From: CAZTTG01 sp964615935
GTDB lineage: Bacteria; Planctomycetota; UBA1135; GCA-002686595
Direction: 5' to 3'
DNA length: 53,124 bases
Assembly: GCA_964615935.1 (NCBI GenBank)
Contig: CAZTTG010000043.1
Location: 1 to 53,124, forward strand
The number at the start of each line of letters is the position of its first letter. Within the stretch, counting starts at the first letter, position 1. Shown here one piece after another: positions 37,620 through 47,073 of the stretch. The notes beneath the pieces were generated by a model that saw nothing but the letters and a program-made list of their open reading frames with translations, searched no databases and had not been told where the DNA came from. The translations under genes and the position numbers were made by a program.

Positions 37620-37620
<1 letters not shown>
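37150..37620 (-). CDS. nuoE: NADH-quinone oxidoreductase subunit E
   Basis: Thioredoxin-fold 2Fe-2S subunit, 156 residues, with the N1a ligands in ICHNISCDLRG and VECQGACTAAPMF. It has the N-terminal helical part (YPEKRAGLIPALHRCQEELGG) and AEVYGVVSFYPMF. The ATG shares bases with the nuoD stop (TGATG). Confidence 0.96.
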
Positions 37621-38879
<1,259 letters not shown>

Positions 38880-38883
38880 GGAC

Positions 38884-39392
38884 CTACTCCTCAAAAGCCT
38901 TCCGGCGCTCGCGATCCCAGCGGTCGTAGAGCTTGCGCGGCTCGATCCCCTGGTGGGGGAAGTCCCGGCGCAGGGGGTGGTGCTCGTAGTCCTCGGGCAT
39001 CAGCAGCCGGCGCAGATCGGGGTGTCCCTCGAAGTCGATGCCGAACATGTCGAAGCACTCCCGCTCGGAGAAGGAGGCGCCCGGCCACAGGTCGGTGCAG
39101 GTCGGCACGCTGGCCTCCTCCTGGCCCACCCGCACCCGTACCCGCACGCGGTCGGCGTGCTCCACCGAGAGGAGCTGCCAGACCAGCTCGTAGCGCGGCT
39201 CGGCGGGCAGGTGGTCGACCGCCGTGACCAGGGTGTTGGTCTCGAAGCCGGCTCGGTCGCGCAGCCGCTCCAGCACCTGGTGAACCCGCTCGCGGGCGAC
39301 CGCCACGCAGGTCATGCCGTCCCGGGCCTCCTCGAAGCCGACCTCGATGCCCTCGAGCGCCGCTTCCACGCGCCCGACCGTCGCCTCGTCGC

Positions 39393-39396
<4 letters not shown>
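38884..39396 (-). CDS. nuoC: NADH-quinone oxidoreductase subunit C
   Basis: 30-kDa subunit, 170 residues, separate from NuoD (not fused as in E. coli). Signature: SFSERECFDMFGIDFEGHPD followed by RRLLMPEDYEHHPLRRDFP. The start is GTG 39396, sharing bases with the nuoB stop (GTGA). Confidence 0.95.
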
Positions 39397-40015
<619 letters not shown>

Positions 40016-40028
<13 letters not shown>

Positions 40029-40390
40029 TCGAGGCCTCCCCTGCGCCAGACGTAGGCCAGGCCGACGCCGAGAACCAGTACGAAGAAGACCACCTCCCCG
40101 AACACCAGGAGCCCCACTCCGGCGGCGGTGAAGCTCTTGGCGGCCACCGCCCATGGAATCAGGAAGATCGACTCCACGTCGAAGAGGATGAACAGCACGG
40201 CGACCAGATAGAAGTGGATCGAGAGCCGCAGGCGCGCGTTCCCCTCCACCTTCATTCCGCACTCGTAGGCGCCTCCCTTGCCGATGCTGCGGCGCTTGCG
40301 CGCGATCAGATCGCTCGCCACCAGCGCGAAGACGGCGAAGGCCACCACCAGGACGACCAGCAGCAGGATCGGGACGTAGTCGGATAGCAT
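40016..40390 (-). CDS. nuoA: NADH-quinone oxidoreductase subunit A
   Basis: First gene of the operon; a three-helix membrane subunit of 124 residues with the conserved YECGMKVEGNARLRLSIHFY loop (its Cys is the one exposed in the deactive state of homologues) and LFDVESIFLIPWAV. It overlaps nuoB by 13 bases. About 300 bases upstream are gene-free and hold the likely operon promoter. Confidence 0.95.
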
Positions 40391-40698
40391 CGGTGGATGA
40401 TCGACCGGAGGCTGGCGGGCCCGATCGGCGGCGGGCCGGCGCCGGACCGGTGCCGGGGTGCGGGCCTCGGCGAGGTCGGGGCCCGCGGCGGGGCGCGGGT
40501 GGATTGGGAGAGGGCCTGGTCCGCGCCGCGGGACCTCTCCGGGCGGTTTCGGCCCGGGGTCGCCGGAACGCGGTGGCGCAGTGTAGCGGCCCTGCAGGGC
40601 CCGAGAAAGCGCCGCCGGCCATACCCGTGAGCCGCGGCCGGCTCTCCTAACAAATGACGAACGCCGTCGGCTGCGGGATGAACCGGTCCAGCGGGGAG
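40391..40698 (-). promoter_or_regulatory. nuo operon upstream region with candidate promoter
   Basis: A 308-base gap between the VWA gene and nuoA. On the minus strand TTTCTC (40608 to 40603), 17 bases, then TACACT (40585 to 40580) is the best promoter candidate, which gives a leader of about 185 bases. The same GCTAnnnT form precedes other genes here. No riboswitch or RNA gene is apparent. Confidence 0.4.
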
Positions 40699-42288
40699 TC
40701 AGTGCACCGCCCGCACGAACTCGCCGCCGGTGAGCTCGGCCAGGAGCTCCAGCGTTCCGTTGCCGCCGGCTCCGATCTGCACGCAGTGGAATCGCAGGCA
40801 GGCCTCGTCGTTCACCGCCTCCAGCAGGGGAGCGACCCAGCTCTTGCCCTCGGTGACCTCGCCGTCGCACAGGACCAGCACCGTGTCCGCCTCGAGCCGC
40901 TCCAGGTCGAGCCGTCCGCTGCGACCCACGCGCATGGCCTCCAGGATCGCCGGCTGCAGGTAGGTGCCTCCCGCGGGGCGCCGGGCCTGGAGCCAGCGGC
41001 GCGCCCCCTGGAGGTTGCCCGGCGTGGCTGGCCGCAGCTCGCTGCCCCAGACCTCGGTGCCGCCGTCGAAGAGCACCACCCGGAAGCGCGTCTGCTCCCC
41101 CATGGACTCCAGCAGGGCGATCATCTGCCGGACCGCCTCCTCGTAGCGCGAGCTCTCCCCGGTCCCGAAGCGGTTCGACATCGAGCCCGAGCGGTCGATG
41201 ACGAAGACCAGCCGGTCGGTCATGGGCCGCAGGCCGAAGAAGCTGACCCGCGTCACGGGCGCGTCGGGCCCCTGCTCCCGGGGCCGGCGGTGGCCGGCGC
41301 GGACCCCGTTCCACCAGGTCAGCCAGCGCTCGGGGCGAGCGCCGATGGTCAAGCCCGAACGCCCGCGCAGCTGGCCGACCAGATCGCCCTCGATGCGCAT
41401 CGAGCCGAGCCCCGCCTCGCGGCGACCCACCCACAGGCTGAGCCCCTCGATCAGCACGGGCACCGCCAGCTGGTCGTCGAGGACCGCGAGGAGCTCGATC
41501 ATCCGCGAGGCGCGGCGCCAGGCGTGGCTCGCCATCCCCGCGGCGCAGACCCCGCGAAGCCTCCCGCGGGCCGGGCTGGCGGCGTCCAGCCAGACCCCCT
41601 CGAAGTGCGCCCGGACGATGTCGGAGTCGTCCTGATCGGGGCCCTCCCAGGCCGCCTCCAGGCGGGCGGCCATGAAGAGGTGCACGCGCTCGTTGGGCCA
41701 GCCCACCAGGGCCCCCAGGGCCGCCCGGCGGACCTCCCGCTCGGCGTCGCGGGCGCAGCTGAAGAGCGCCGGCAAGGCCGGGGGCCGGCGTCGACCGCCG
41801 AGGGCCTCGAGCGCCGCGACCCGGCGGTCGAGCCCGTTCCCGCCCGGCAGGGCCAGCACCCGGTCGCAGATCCAGCGCACCAGCTCGCCGTGGCGGTCCA
41901 GGAGCCGATCGACCTCCCGGGCGCCCAGCGAGCGCACCCGTCGAGTGGCCGGGCTCAGATCGGGCGGGGAGCCCTCCTCGGGGGGCCTCTCCGCGCGCCG
42001 TCGGATGCCGGCCAGATCGAGCAGCGCCACGAGCGCCCGCTCGCGGTCTAGGCCATCCCCGCCATCCCCGCTCGCCGCGGCCCGGGTGGCCTCCACCAGG
42101 TCGGCGAGCTCGTCTCGAGTCTCGGCGAGGTAGCCATCGGGGCCCCGGCGGAAGCCATCCATCCACCTCTCCAGGCGCTCCACCGGGTCCTTGGGCACGA
42201 ACGAGCCCTGCGCCGGCGCCACGAGCGACCAGCCGCCCGCCGCGAGCGCAGCCACGGCGAGGGCGGGGAGGAGGGTCGTCGTGGGCAT
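40699..42288 (-). CDS. Secreted von Willebrand factor A (VWA) domain protein
   Basis: A 529-residue protein with an N-terminal signal peptide (LLPALAVAALAAGGWSLVAPAQG). Residues about 100-320 are helical and HEAT-like (VAALEALGG, REVRRAALGALVGW). The VWA domain (about 350-529) has a complete metal-ion-dependent adhesion site: DRSGSMS, Thr in GGTYLQPA and Asp in LCDGEVTEG. Such domains mediate protein binding outside the cytoplasm. ATG 42288 is used; the signal peptide starts there. It lies upstream of nuoA on the same strand but is separated from it by 308 bases, so it is probably a unit of its own. Its partner is unknown. Confidence 0.85.
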   Translation of the reverse strand: MPTTTLLPALAVAALAAGGWSLVAPAQGSFVPKDPVERLERWMDGFRRGPDGYLAETRDELADLVEATRAAASGDGGDGLDRERALVALLDLAGIRRRAERPPEEGSPPDLSPATRRVRSLGAREVDRLLDRHGELVRWICDRVLALPGGNGLDRRVAALEALGGRRRPPALPALFSCARDAEREVRRAALGALVGWPNERVHLFMAARLEAAWEGPDQDDSDIVRAHFEGVWLDAASPARGRLRGVCAAGMASHAWRRASRMIELLAVLDDQLAVPVLIEGLSLWVGRREAGLGSMRIEGDLVGQLRGRSGLTIGARPERWLTWWNGVRAGHRRPREQGPDAPVTRVSFFGLRPMTDRLVFVIDRSGSMSNRFGTGESSRYEEAVRQMIALLESMGEQTRFRVVLFDGGTEVWGSELRPATPGNLQGARRWLQARRPAGGTYLQPAILEAMRVGRSGRLDLERLEADTVLVLCDGEVTEGKSWVAPLLEAVNDEACLRFHCVQIGAGGNGTLELLAELTGGEFVRAVH

Positions 42289-42599
42289 GGAGAGGCCCCG
42301 GAGGGTTAGGGTCGGGGCCCGAAACGAAAGTATCCGCGCCGGCGGCCCAGGGTACCGCTGGCACGTCGTGGCCCTCCCCACGAGATTCGCCGTCGCCGCT
42401 GACGATAATCGATATAACTTATTGAAAAATAATACGTTAGGAGCGTTTGCCCGGGGATTCGGGGCCCCCGCCCGGATTTTTCGGCGATCGACCTTCGGGT
42501 CGTCGTCCGTGTCCCCTGTTGGGGCGAGTGGAGCCGGCCACATCCCCAGGCCGGGATCCCCCCCCCGTTCCAGCGAACAAGGCAAGGAGAGCAGTAACC
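42289..42599. promoter_or_regulatory. Divergent intergenic region with AT-rich inverted repeat
   Basis: A 311-base gap between the VWA and subtilase genes. It contains the most AT-rich patch in the window (about 42403-42440), with a nested inverted repeat TAAC-TTATT-GAAA-AATAA-TAC-GTTA at 42415-42439. TATAAC at 42413-42418 (plus) and TACTTT (minus, near 42340) are possible -10 elements. Read as a shared control region for the two secreted proteins (inference). Confidence 0.4.
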
Positions 42600-45500
42600 A
42601 TGCAGCATCGGATCCACGGACGCAGGACGCCCATCTGGCTGGGCGTCTCCGTCCTCTGCCTGGGCGTCGGCGCCTGGGCCAGCCCCCTGGGCCCCCTCGC
42701 GGCGTCAGGCGATGATGAGGGTGCCCCGCCGGCGCCCTTCGAGCGCACCGCGCAGCCGGTGACCGCCGTCGATCCCTCCGCCAACGGAGAGACGCGGCCC
42801 TTCGATCCCGCCGACGAGCACCCCGGCCGCGACGGCGGCCCGGTCGAGATCCTCGAGGCCCGCCTGGACCCGAGCGTCCCCCTTCCGATCCCGGCCGTCG
42901 TCGAGGAGGGCCCCAACGGGGACGTCCTCGTCGCGCCCGCCTCCGGCGATCCCTTCTTCCTGAGCTTCATCCCCGGCAACTACTACCCGCCCACGACCGA
43001 ACGCATCGATCCCCAGCTGATCGACTCGGTGCGGCTGGAGTACCTGGACGGTCGCCCGCGGACCGAGACCTTCGGCTTTCTGATGCTGAACACCCGCATC
43101 ACCGAGGAGCTGAAGGGCGAGCTGGAGGGTCTGGGCGCGCGTCTGATGGGCTTCCACCCGCACAACTGCCTGAAGGCCGCCCTGCCGATCGACGCGATCG
43201 GCGAGATCGCCGCGCACCCCGCGGTTCGCTGGGTGGGCCAGGCCCGCGACTGGCAGAAGGTGCACCCGGGTCTGACCGCCATACTCCAGGACGCCGATCC
43301 GAATCGCGTGATCGACATCTACGTCAGCCTCTTCGACACCGACCTGAACCCGGCATCCGTCGAGGAGCCCCTGAGTTCCATGGCCCTGCTCGATCAGGGC
43401 GTGGTGCTTCCGGTCCCCGAAGCCGCCCAGAACCTGCCCAAGCGGACCATCAGCAATGGCTGGCAGCAGCGCGCCCTCGAGGGCGTGGGCGTCCAGGTCG
43501 ATGAGTACGTCGACCGGATCCGGGCCTTCCGTGCCCGTGTCCTGCCGGCCGGCGTGGAGCACCTGGTGTCCCTGGACTTCGTCCAGTTCATCGACCCCGA
43601 CCTGCCGGCGCAGCCCGGACACGACGAGTCGACGCCCATGGTGCACACCGACCGGAGTCGCGCCAGCTACAACGGCGGCACCAACCAGGTCGCCGTCGTG
43701 GGCGAGGCCGACTCCGGCATCCACCACGGTCACTATGACATCAACCATACGCAGGGCGTGGGCTGGGACTTCACCGGCAGCACCGGCGGATCCTGGAGCG
43801 ACGGCTGCACCCACGGCACCCACGTGATCGGTACCGTGCTCGGCAACGGCGACGTGATCGAGGGACACACCGGCAACGCGCCGGGCCTGGGCTACAGCAC
43901 CACCGGCCGGGTGTTCAACGCCAAGATCTTCGACGACACCTGCGGCTGGGGCGGCGCCTCCGTGTCCAGCATCCTGAGCGTCTTCGAGAGCGACTACACC
44001 TCGGGTGGCAACACCACCCCCAAGCCGCACGTCATCAACCACTCCTGGGGCACCAGCGGGGGGACGGTCTGGACCGGCACCGAGCCCGACTGCCGGACCT
44101 TCGACCAGAGCAGCTACGACAACCGCCAGCTCCACGTCGTGTGCGCCGGCAACAGCGGCTCGGGCGGCAGCACCATCTGGGAGGAGGGCTCCTCCAAGAA
44201 CGTGCTGACGGTGGCCAACGTGGTGGACTACGACAGCCCCACGGTGGGGGATCCGGGCAACCTGTGGAGCAGCTCCAGTCGCGGCCCCTGCGGTGACAAC
44301 CGCTGGAAGCCCAACATCGCCGCCCCCGGTCGCCTGATCACCTCGGCCCTGTCGGGCACCACCTCGAGCTACACCGAGAAGAGCGGCACCTCGATGGCCA
44401 CTCCCCACGTCGTGGGTCTGGCGGCGCAGATCGTCGACCACTACTCCTGGATGGCCTACAAGCCGGCCCGCGTGGCCTCGCTGATCATGGCCAGCGCCAT
44501 GACCAAGGACAACGTCACCCTCAGCTCCCCCAGCACCTCCAGCACCCACCACCTGAACATGTACGGCGCGGGCCGCATCGAGGCCTACAAGGCGCACTAC
44601 GGCTTCACCGACTGGACCTGGAGCAACTGGGGCTTCGACCTGAGCAGCGGCAGCTGGACCTACGCCGACTTCACGGTGCCCACCGGCGCCACCCGGCTGG
44701 TCGTGGTGTGCACCTACTACGAGCCGGCGGCCTCGGCCGGGGCCGGGCAGGCCCTGGTCAACGACTTCGACCTGTGGCTCGACCAGGATCCCATCGATCC
44801 GGCCGGCAACACCGGCGAGTGGTTCGCCCAGCAGAGCACCCGCGACAACACCGAGATCCGGATCATCAACAGCCCGCAGACTGGCCCCTGGCGCTGGAAG
44901 CTGTACCCCGACAGCACCAGCAGCACCGTCCACGCCAGCGTGACCGTGGGCTACATCACCGGCGACACCACCCCCGACGCCACCATGTCCGTGACGGCAT
45001 CGGACAGCTACGTCGCCCCCAACGCCGACGTGGACATCACCTGCTCGGTGATCCCCGACGACTACGTCGCCTCGGCGGTCTTCGCCGACTCGACCTCCTC
45101 GGGTGACGCGCTCCAGGCCTCGACCACCACCCTGTACGACGGCGTGGTCACCGACCTGATGGACAACGAGCAGAACGGCCGCGACGTGGTCCTGGGCGAC
45201 ATCCGCAACGGGTCGTCGCGCTCGGTGACCTGGACCACGCGCTGGTCCACCGAGGGGGTGAAGACCTGGTCGGTCAACGCCCGCTCGGACAACATGGTGG
45301 ACAAGAACGGCTCGGTGCAGGTCACCGTGGACGGCACGCCGCCCACCCTGCCGACCAACATGAGCTCCAGCTCCCACCCGCTGGGCGGCTGGTCCAACAA
45401 CCCCACCATCACCTGGACCTGGACCGCCTCCCAGGATCCGCTGTCGGGCCTGGCGGGCTACGGCGAGTACGTCAGCTCGGGCGCCCCGATCTCGCCCACC

Positions 45501-46382
45501 ACCGTGCTCGACATCGGAGCGGTGACCACCTTCCAGGCGACCGTCTCGACCTCCCCCAACGGTTACTACCTGAACCTTAGGCCGGTCGACAACGTGGGCA
45601 ACTGGAACGCCAGCTACGCCAACACGGGCCCCTACTACGTGGACACCATCGCTCCCGGCGGTGCCACCGGCCTGGGGTCCCCGACCCACACCGTCGGAGT
45701 GCAGAGCTGCGACACCACGGTGACCGTCACCTGGACCGCGGCCTCGGACTCGCACTCGGGTCTGGCCGGCTACGACACCGTGTGGGACTACTCGGCCGGG
45801 ACAGTGCCCTCGGGCTCGCTCGACACCGGAGCCGGGACCACCAGCAAGACCGTGACCCGGCCCTCCTCCAACTCGGGCCAGTACTTCCACATCCGGTCGA
45901 AGGACAACGCCGGCAACTGGGGCCCCACGGCCCACATCGGGCCGTTCTACGTGCACGCCAACCCGGTGGTCAGCTACTGCACCGCCAAGGTGAACTCCCA
46001 GGGCTGCCAGGCGGGGATCTACCACACCGGCACGCCGGATGTCGGTGGACTCAACAACCTGCGCATCCGCTGCAGCAACGTGATCAACCAGAAGCCCGGG
46101 CTCCTCTTCTGGGGCAGCACCGGCTCGGCCGCCATCCCCTTCCAGGGGGGCCTCCTGTGCGTGAATCCGCCCACCAAGCGGACTCCCCCGCAGAGCTCGG
46201 GCGGCAGCACCGGCGCGCCCGACTGCTCGGGCACCTACGCCTTCCACTGGTCCGATCCCTACATGGCCACCTGGGGCATCAACCCCGGCGACACGCGCTG
46301 GATGCAGTACTGGTACCGCGACCCCGCGGGCTCCTACGGCACCGCGCTCAGCGACGGCCTGCAGGTGACCTTCTGCGAGTGA
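42600..46382 (+). CDS. Large secreted subtilisin-like (S8) protease
   Basis: A 1260-residue exported protease. A signal peptide (about 1-28) precedes a propeptide region of about 300 residues. The S8 catalytic domain (about 345-660) has the full triad: D371 in VGEADSGIHH, H405 in CTHGTHVIG and S598 in KSGTSMATPHVVG, plus the oxyanion Asn region VVCAGNSGSGG. A jelly-roll or P-domain-like region follows (about 670-800), then a domain starting DATMSVTASDSY, and two Ig-like repeats (GTPPTLPTNMSSSSHP, WTWTASQDPLSGLAGY; and IAPGGATGLGSPTH, WTAASDSHSGLAGY). The last 135 residues (1126-1260) are the YCTAKVNSQGC domain shared with the protein at 7646. AAGGAGA (42584-42590) serves the ATG. A perfect hairpin follows the stop. 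Confidence 0.93.
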   Translation: MQHRIHGRRTPIWLGVSVLCLGVGAWASPLGPLAASGDDEGAPPAPFERTAQPVTAVDPSANGETRPFDPADEHPGRDGGPVEILEARLDPSVPLPIPAVVEEGPNGDVLVAPASGDPFFLSFIPGNYYPPTTERIDPQLIDSVRLEYLDGRPRTETFGFLMLNTRITEELKGELEGLGARLMGFHPHNCLKAALPIDAIGEIAAHPAVRWVGQARDWQKVHPGLTAILQDADPNRVIDIYVSLFDTDLNPASVEEPLSSMALLDQGVVLPVPEAAQNLPKRTISNGWQQRALEGVGVQVDEYVDRIRAFRARVLPAGVEHLVSLDFVQFIDPDLPAQPGHDESTPMVHTDRSRASYNGGTNQVAVVGEADSGIHHGHYDINHTQGVGWDFTGSTGGSWSDGCTHGTHVIGTVLGNGDVIEGHTGNAPGLGYSTTGRVFNAKIFDDTCGWGGASVSSILSVFESDYTSGGNTTPKPHVINHSWGTSGGTVWTGTEPDCRTFDQSSYDNRQLHVVCAGNSGSGGSTIWEEGSSKNVLTVANVVDYDSPTVGDPGNLWSSSSRGPCGDNRWKPNIAAPGRLITSALSGTTSSYTEKSGTSMATPHVVGLAAQIVDHYSWMAYKPARVASLIMASAMTKDNVTLSSPSTSSTHHLNMYGAGRIEAYKAHYGFTDWTWSNWGFDLSSGSWTYADFTVPTGATRLVVVCTYYEPAASAGAGQALVNDFDLWLDQDPIDPAGNTGEWFAQQSTRDNTEIRIINSPQTGPWRWKLYPDSTSSTVHASVTVGYITGDTTPDATMSVTASDSYVAPNADVDITCSVIPDDYVASAVFADSTSSGDALQASTTTLYDGVVTDLMDNEQNGRDVVLGDIRNGSSRSVTWTTRWSTEGVKTWSVNARSDNMVDKNGSVQVTVDGTPPTLPTNMSSSSHPLGGWSNNPTITWTWTASQDPLSGLAGYGEYVSSGAPISPTTVLDIGAVTTFQATVSTSPNGYYLNLRPVDNVGNWNASYANTGPYYVDTIAPGGATGLGSPTHTVGVQSCDTTVTVTWTAASDSHSGLAGYDTVWDYSAGTVPSGSLDTGAGTTSKTVTRPSSNSGQYFHIRSKDNAGNWGPTAHIGPFYVHANPVVSYCTAKVNSQGCQAGIYHTGTPDVGGLNNLRIRCSNVINQKPGLLFWGSTGSAAIPFQGGLLCVNPPTKRTPPQSSGGSTGAPDCSGTYAFHWSDPYMATWGINPGDTRWMQYWYRDPAGSYGTALSDGLQVTFCE

Positions 46383-46413
46383 TCGCGAGCTGACACGGGA
46401 TCCCCCGTTCCTT

Positions 46414-46443
46414 CCGGCGGCGCCCGCTGACGGGCGCCGCCGG
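46414..46443. terminator. Perfect 13-bp hairpin terminator
   Basis: CCGGCGGCGCCCG and CGGGCGCCGCCGG pair without mismatch around loop CTGA, between the convergent subtilase and small lipoprotein genes. The stem is almost all G-C, with no T-tract on either side, so it is likely a bidirectional, possibly Rho-assisted, stop. Confidence 0.8.
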
Positions 46444-46464
46444 TCTCGCTCCGTCCCGGTCCGC

Positions 46465-46941
46465 TCACTCGCCGGGGTGGTCGCAGAGGTGGATCCGCCG
46501 GCCGGTGGCGTCGGTGTGCACCGCGAAGGAGCGGCCCGCTGCCTCGACCCGGAAGCGGTGCCCCGGCGTCTCGACCGCCAGGCATGCCTCGCCGGAGCGG
46601 GCGCAGCCCAGGGAGGAGTCCGGCCAGATGAGGCTCTCCCTCCCCGCGATGCGCAGCGCCTCGAGGCGGATGCCGCACTCGGCGGCCACGCGAGCGAGCA
46701 CACGGGATTCCAGGTCGAGCTCCCCCTCCGGGGAGGGGGCCGGAGCGCCGGGCTCGGCCCCCGGAGCCCCGGGCGCCTCCGGCTCGACGAGGAACGGCTC
46801 TCGGGCCTCCCGCGCGCCTTCCTCCAGCCCCGGTCGGGCACTCGGAGCGCAGGCGGTCGCCAGGGCGAGGATCCAGGGCCCCGGGGCGCCGATGGCCCGC
46901 CTCGCCTGCTCCCGGAGGGCGGTCGCCGTGTTCCTGTGCAT
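46465..46941 (-). CDS. Small putative lipoprotein with WPDSSLGC motif
   Basis: A 158-residue protein. A hydrophobic start with lipobox LALATAC suggests lipidation at C31. A Pro/Ala/Glu-rich linker follows (about 35-75). The C-terminal domain (about 80-158) contains SLIWPDSSLGCARSGEACLAV and then FAVHTDATGRRIHLC. This W-P-D-x-S-L-G-C pattern occurs in small secreted or lipidated proteins of unknown function. Four Cys in the domain could form two disulfides. A TGA-TACCCT -10 ends 12 bases before the ATG. It is divergent from the lipoprotein at 47074. Confidence 0.7.
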   Translation of the reverse strand: MHRNTATALREQARRAIGAPGPWILALATACAPSARPGLEEGAREAREPFLVEPEAPGAPGAEPGAPAPSPEGELDLESRVLARVAAECGIRLEALRIAGRESLIWPDSSLGCARSGEACLAVETPGHRFRVEAAGRSFAVHTDATGRRIHLCDHPGE

Positions 46942-46953
46942 GGCCTCGGACCC

Positions 46954-46962
46954 AGGGTATCA
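46954..46962 (-). promoter_or_regulatory. Extended -10 (TGA-TACCCT) for the small lipoprotein
   Basis: Minus-strand TGA then TACCCT (46959 to 46954), 12 bases before ATG 46941, predicting a leader of about six bases. Confidence 0.4.
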
Positions 46963-46977
46963 TCCCCGCCCCTGATT

Positions 46978-46994
46978 GGGAGCGGAGCGCTCCC
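46978..46994. promoter_or_regulatory. Inverted repeat GGGAGCG-GAG-CGCTCCC
   Basis: Perfect 7-bp arms with a 3-base centre in the 132-base gap between two divergent lipoprotein genes, just upstream of the -10 at 46954. An operator is possible; in such GC-rich DNA chance cannot be excluded. Confidence 0.3.
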
Positions 46995-47073
46995 CCGAAG
47001 CCTGGCACGGCTCAGGCGGCAGGAGACGGCAGCGCGGCTCGCCCGCCCCGACCCGAACCCGGATTCCATCACA

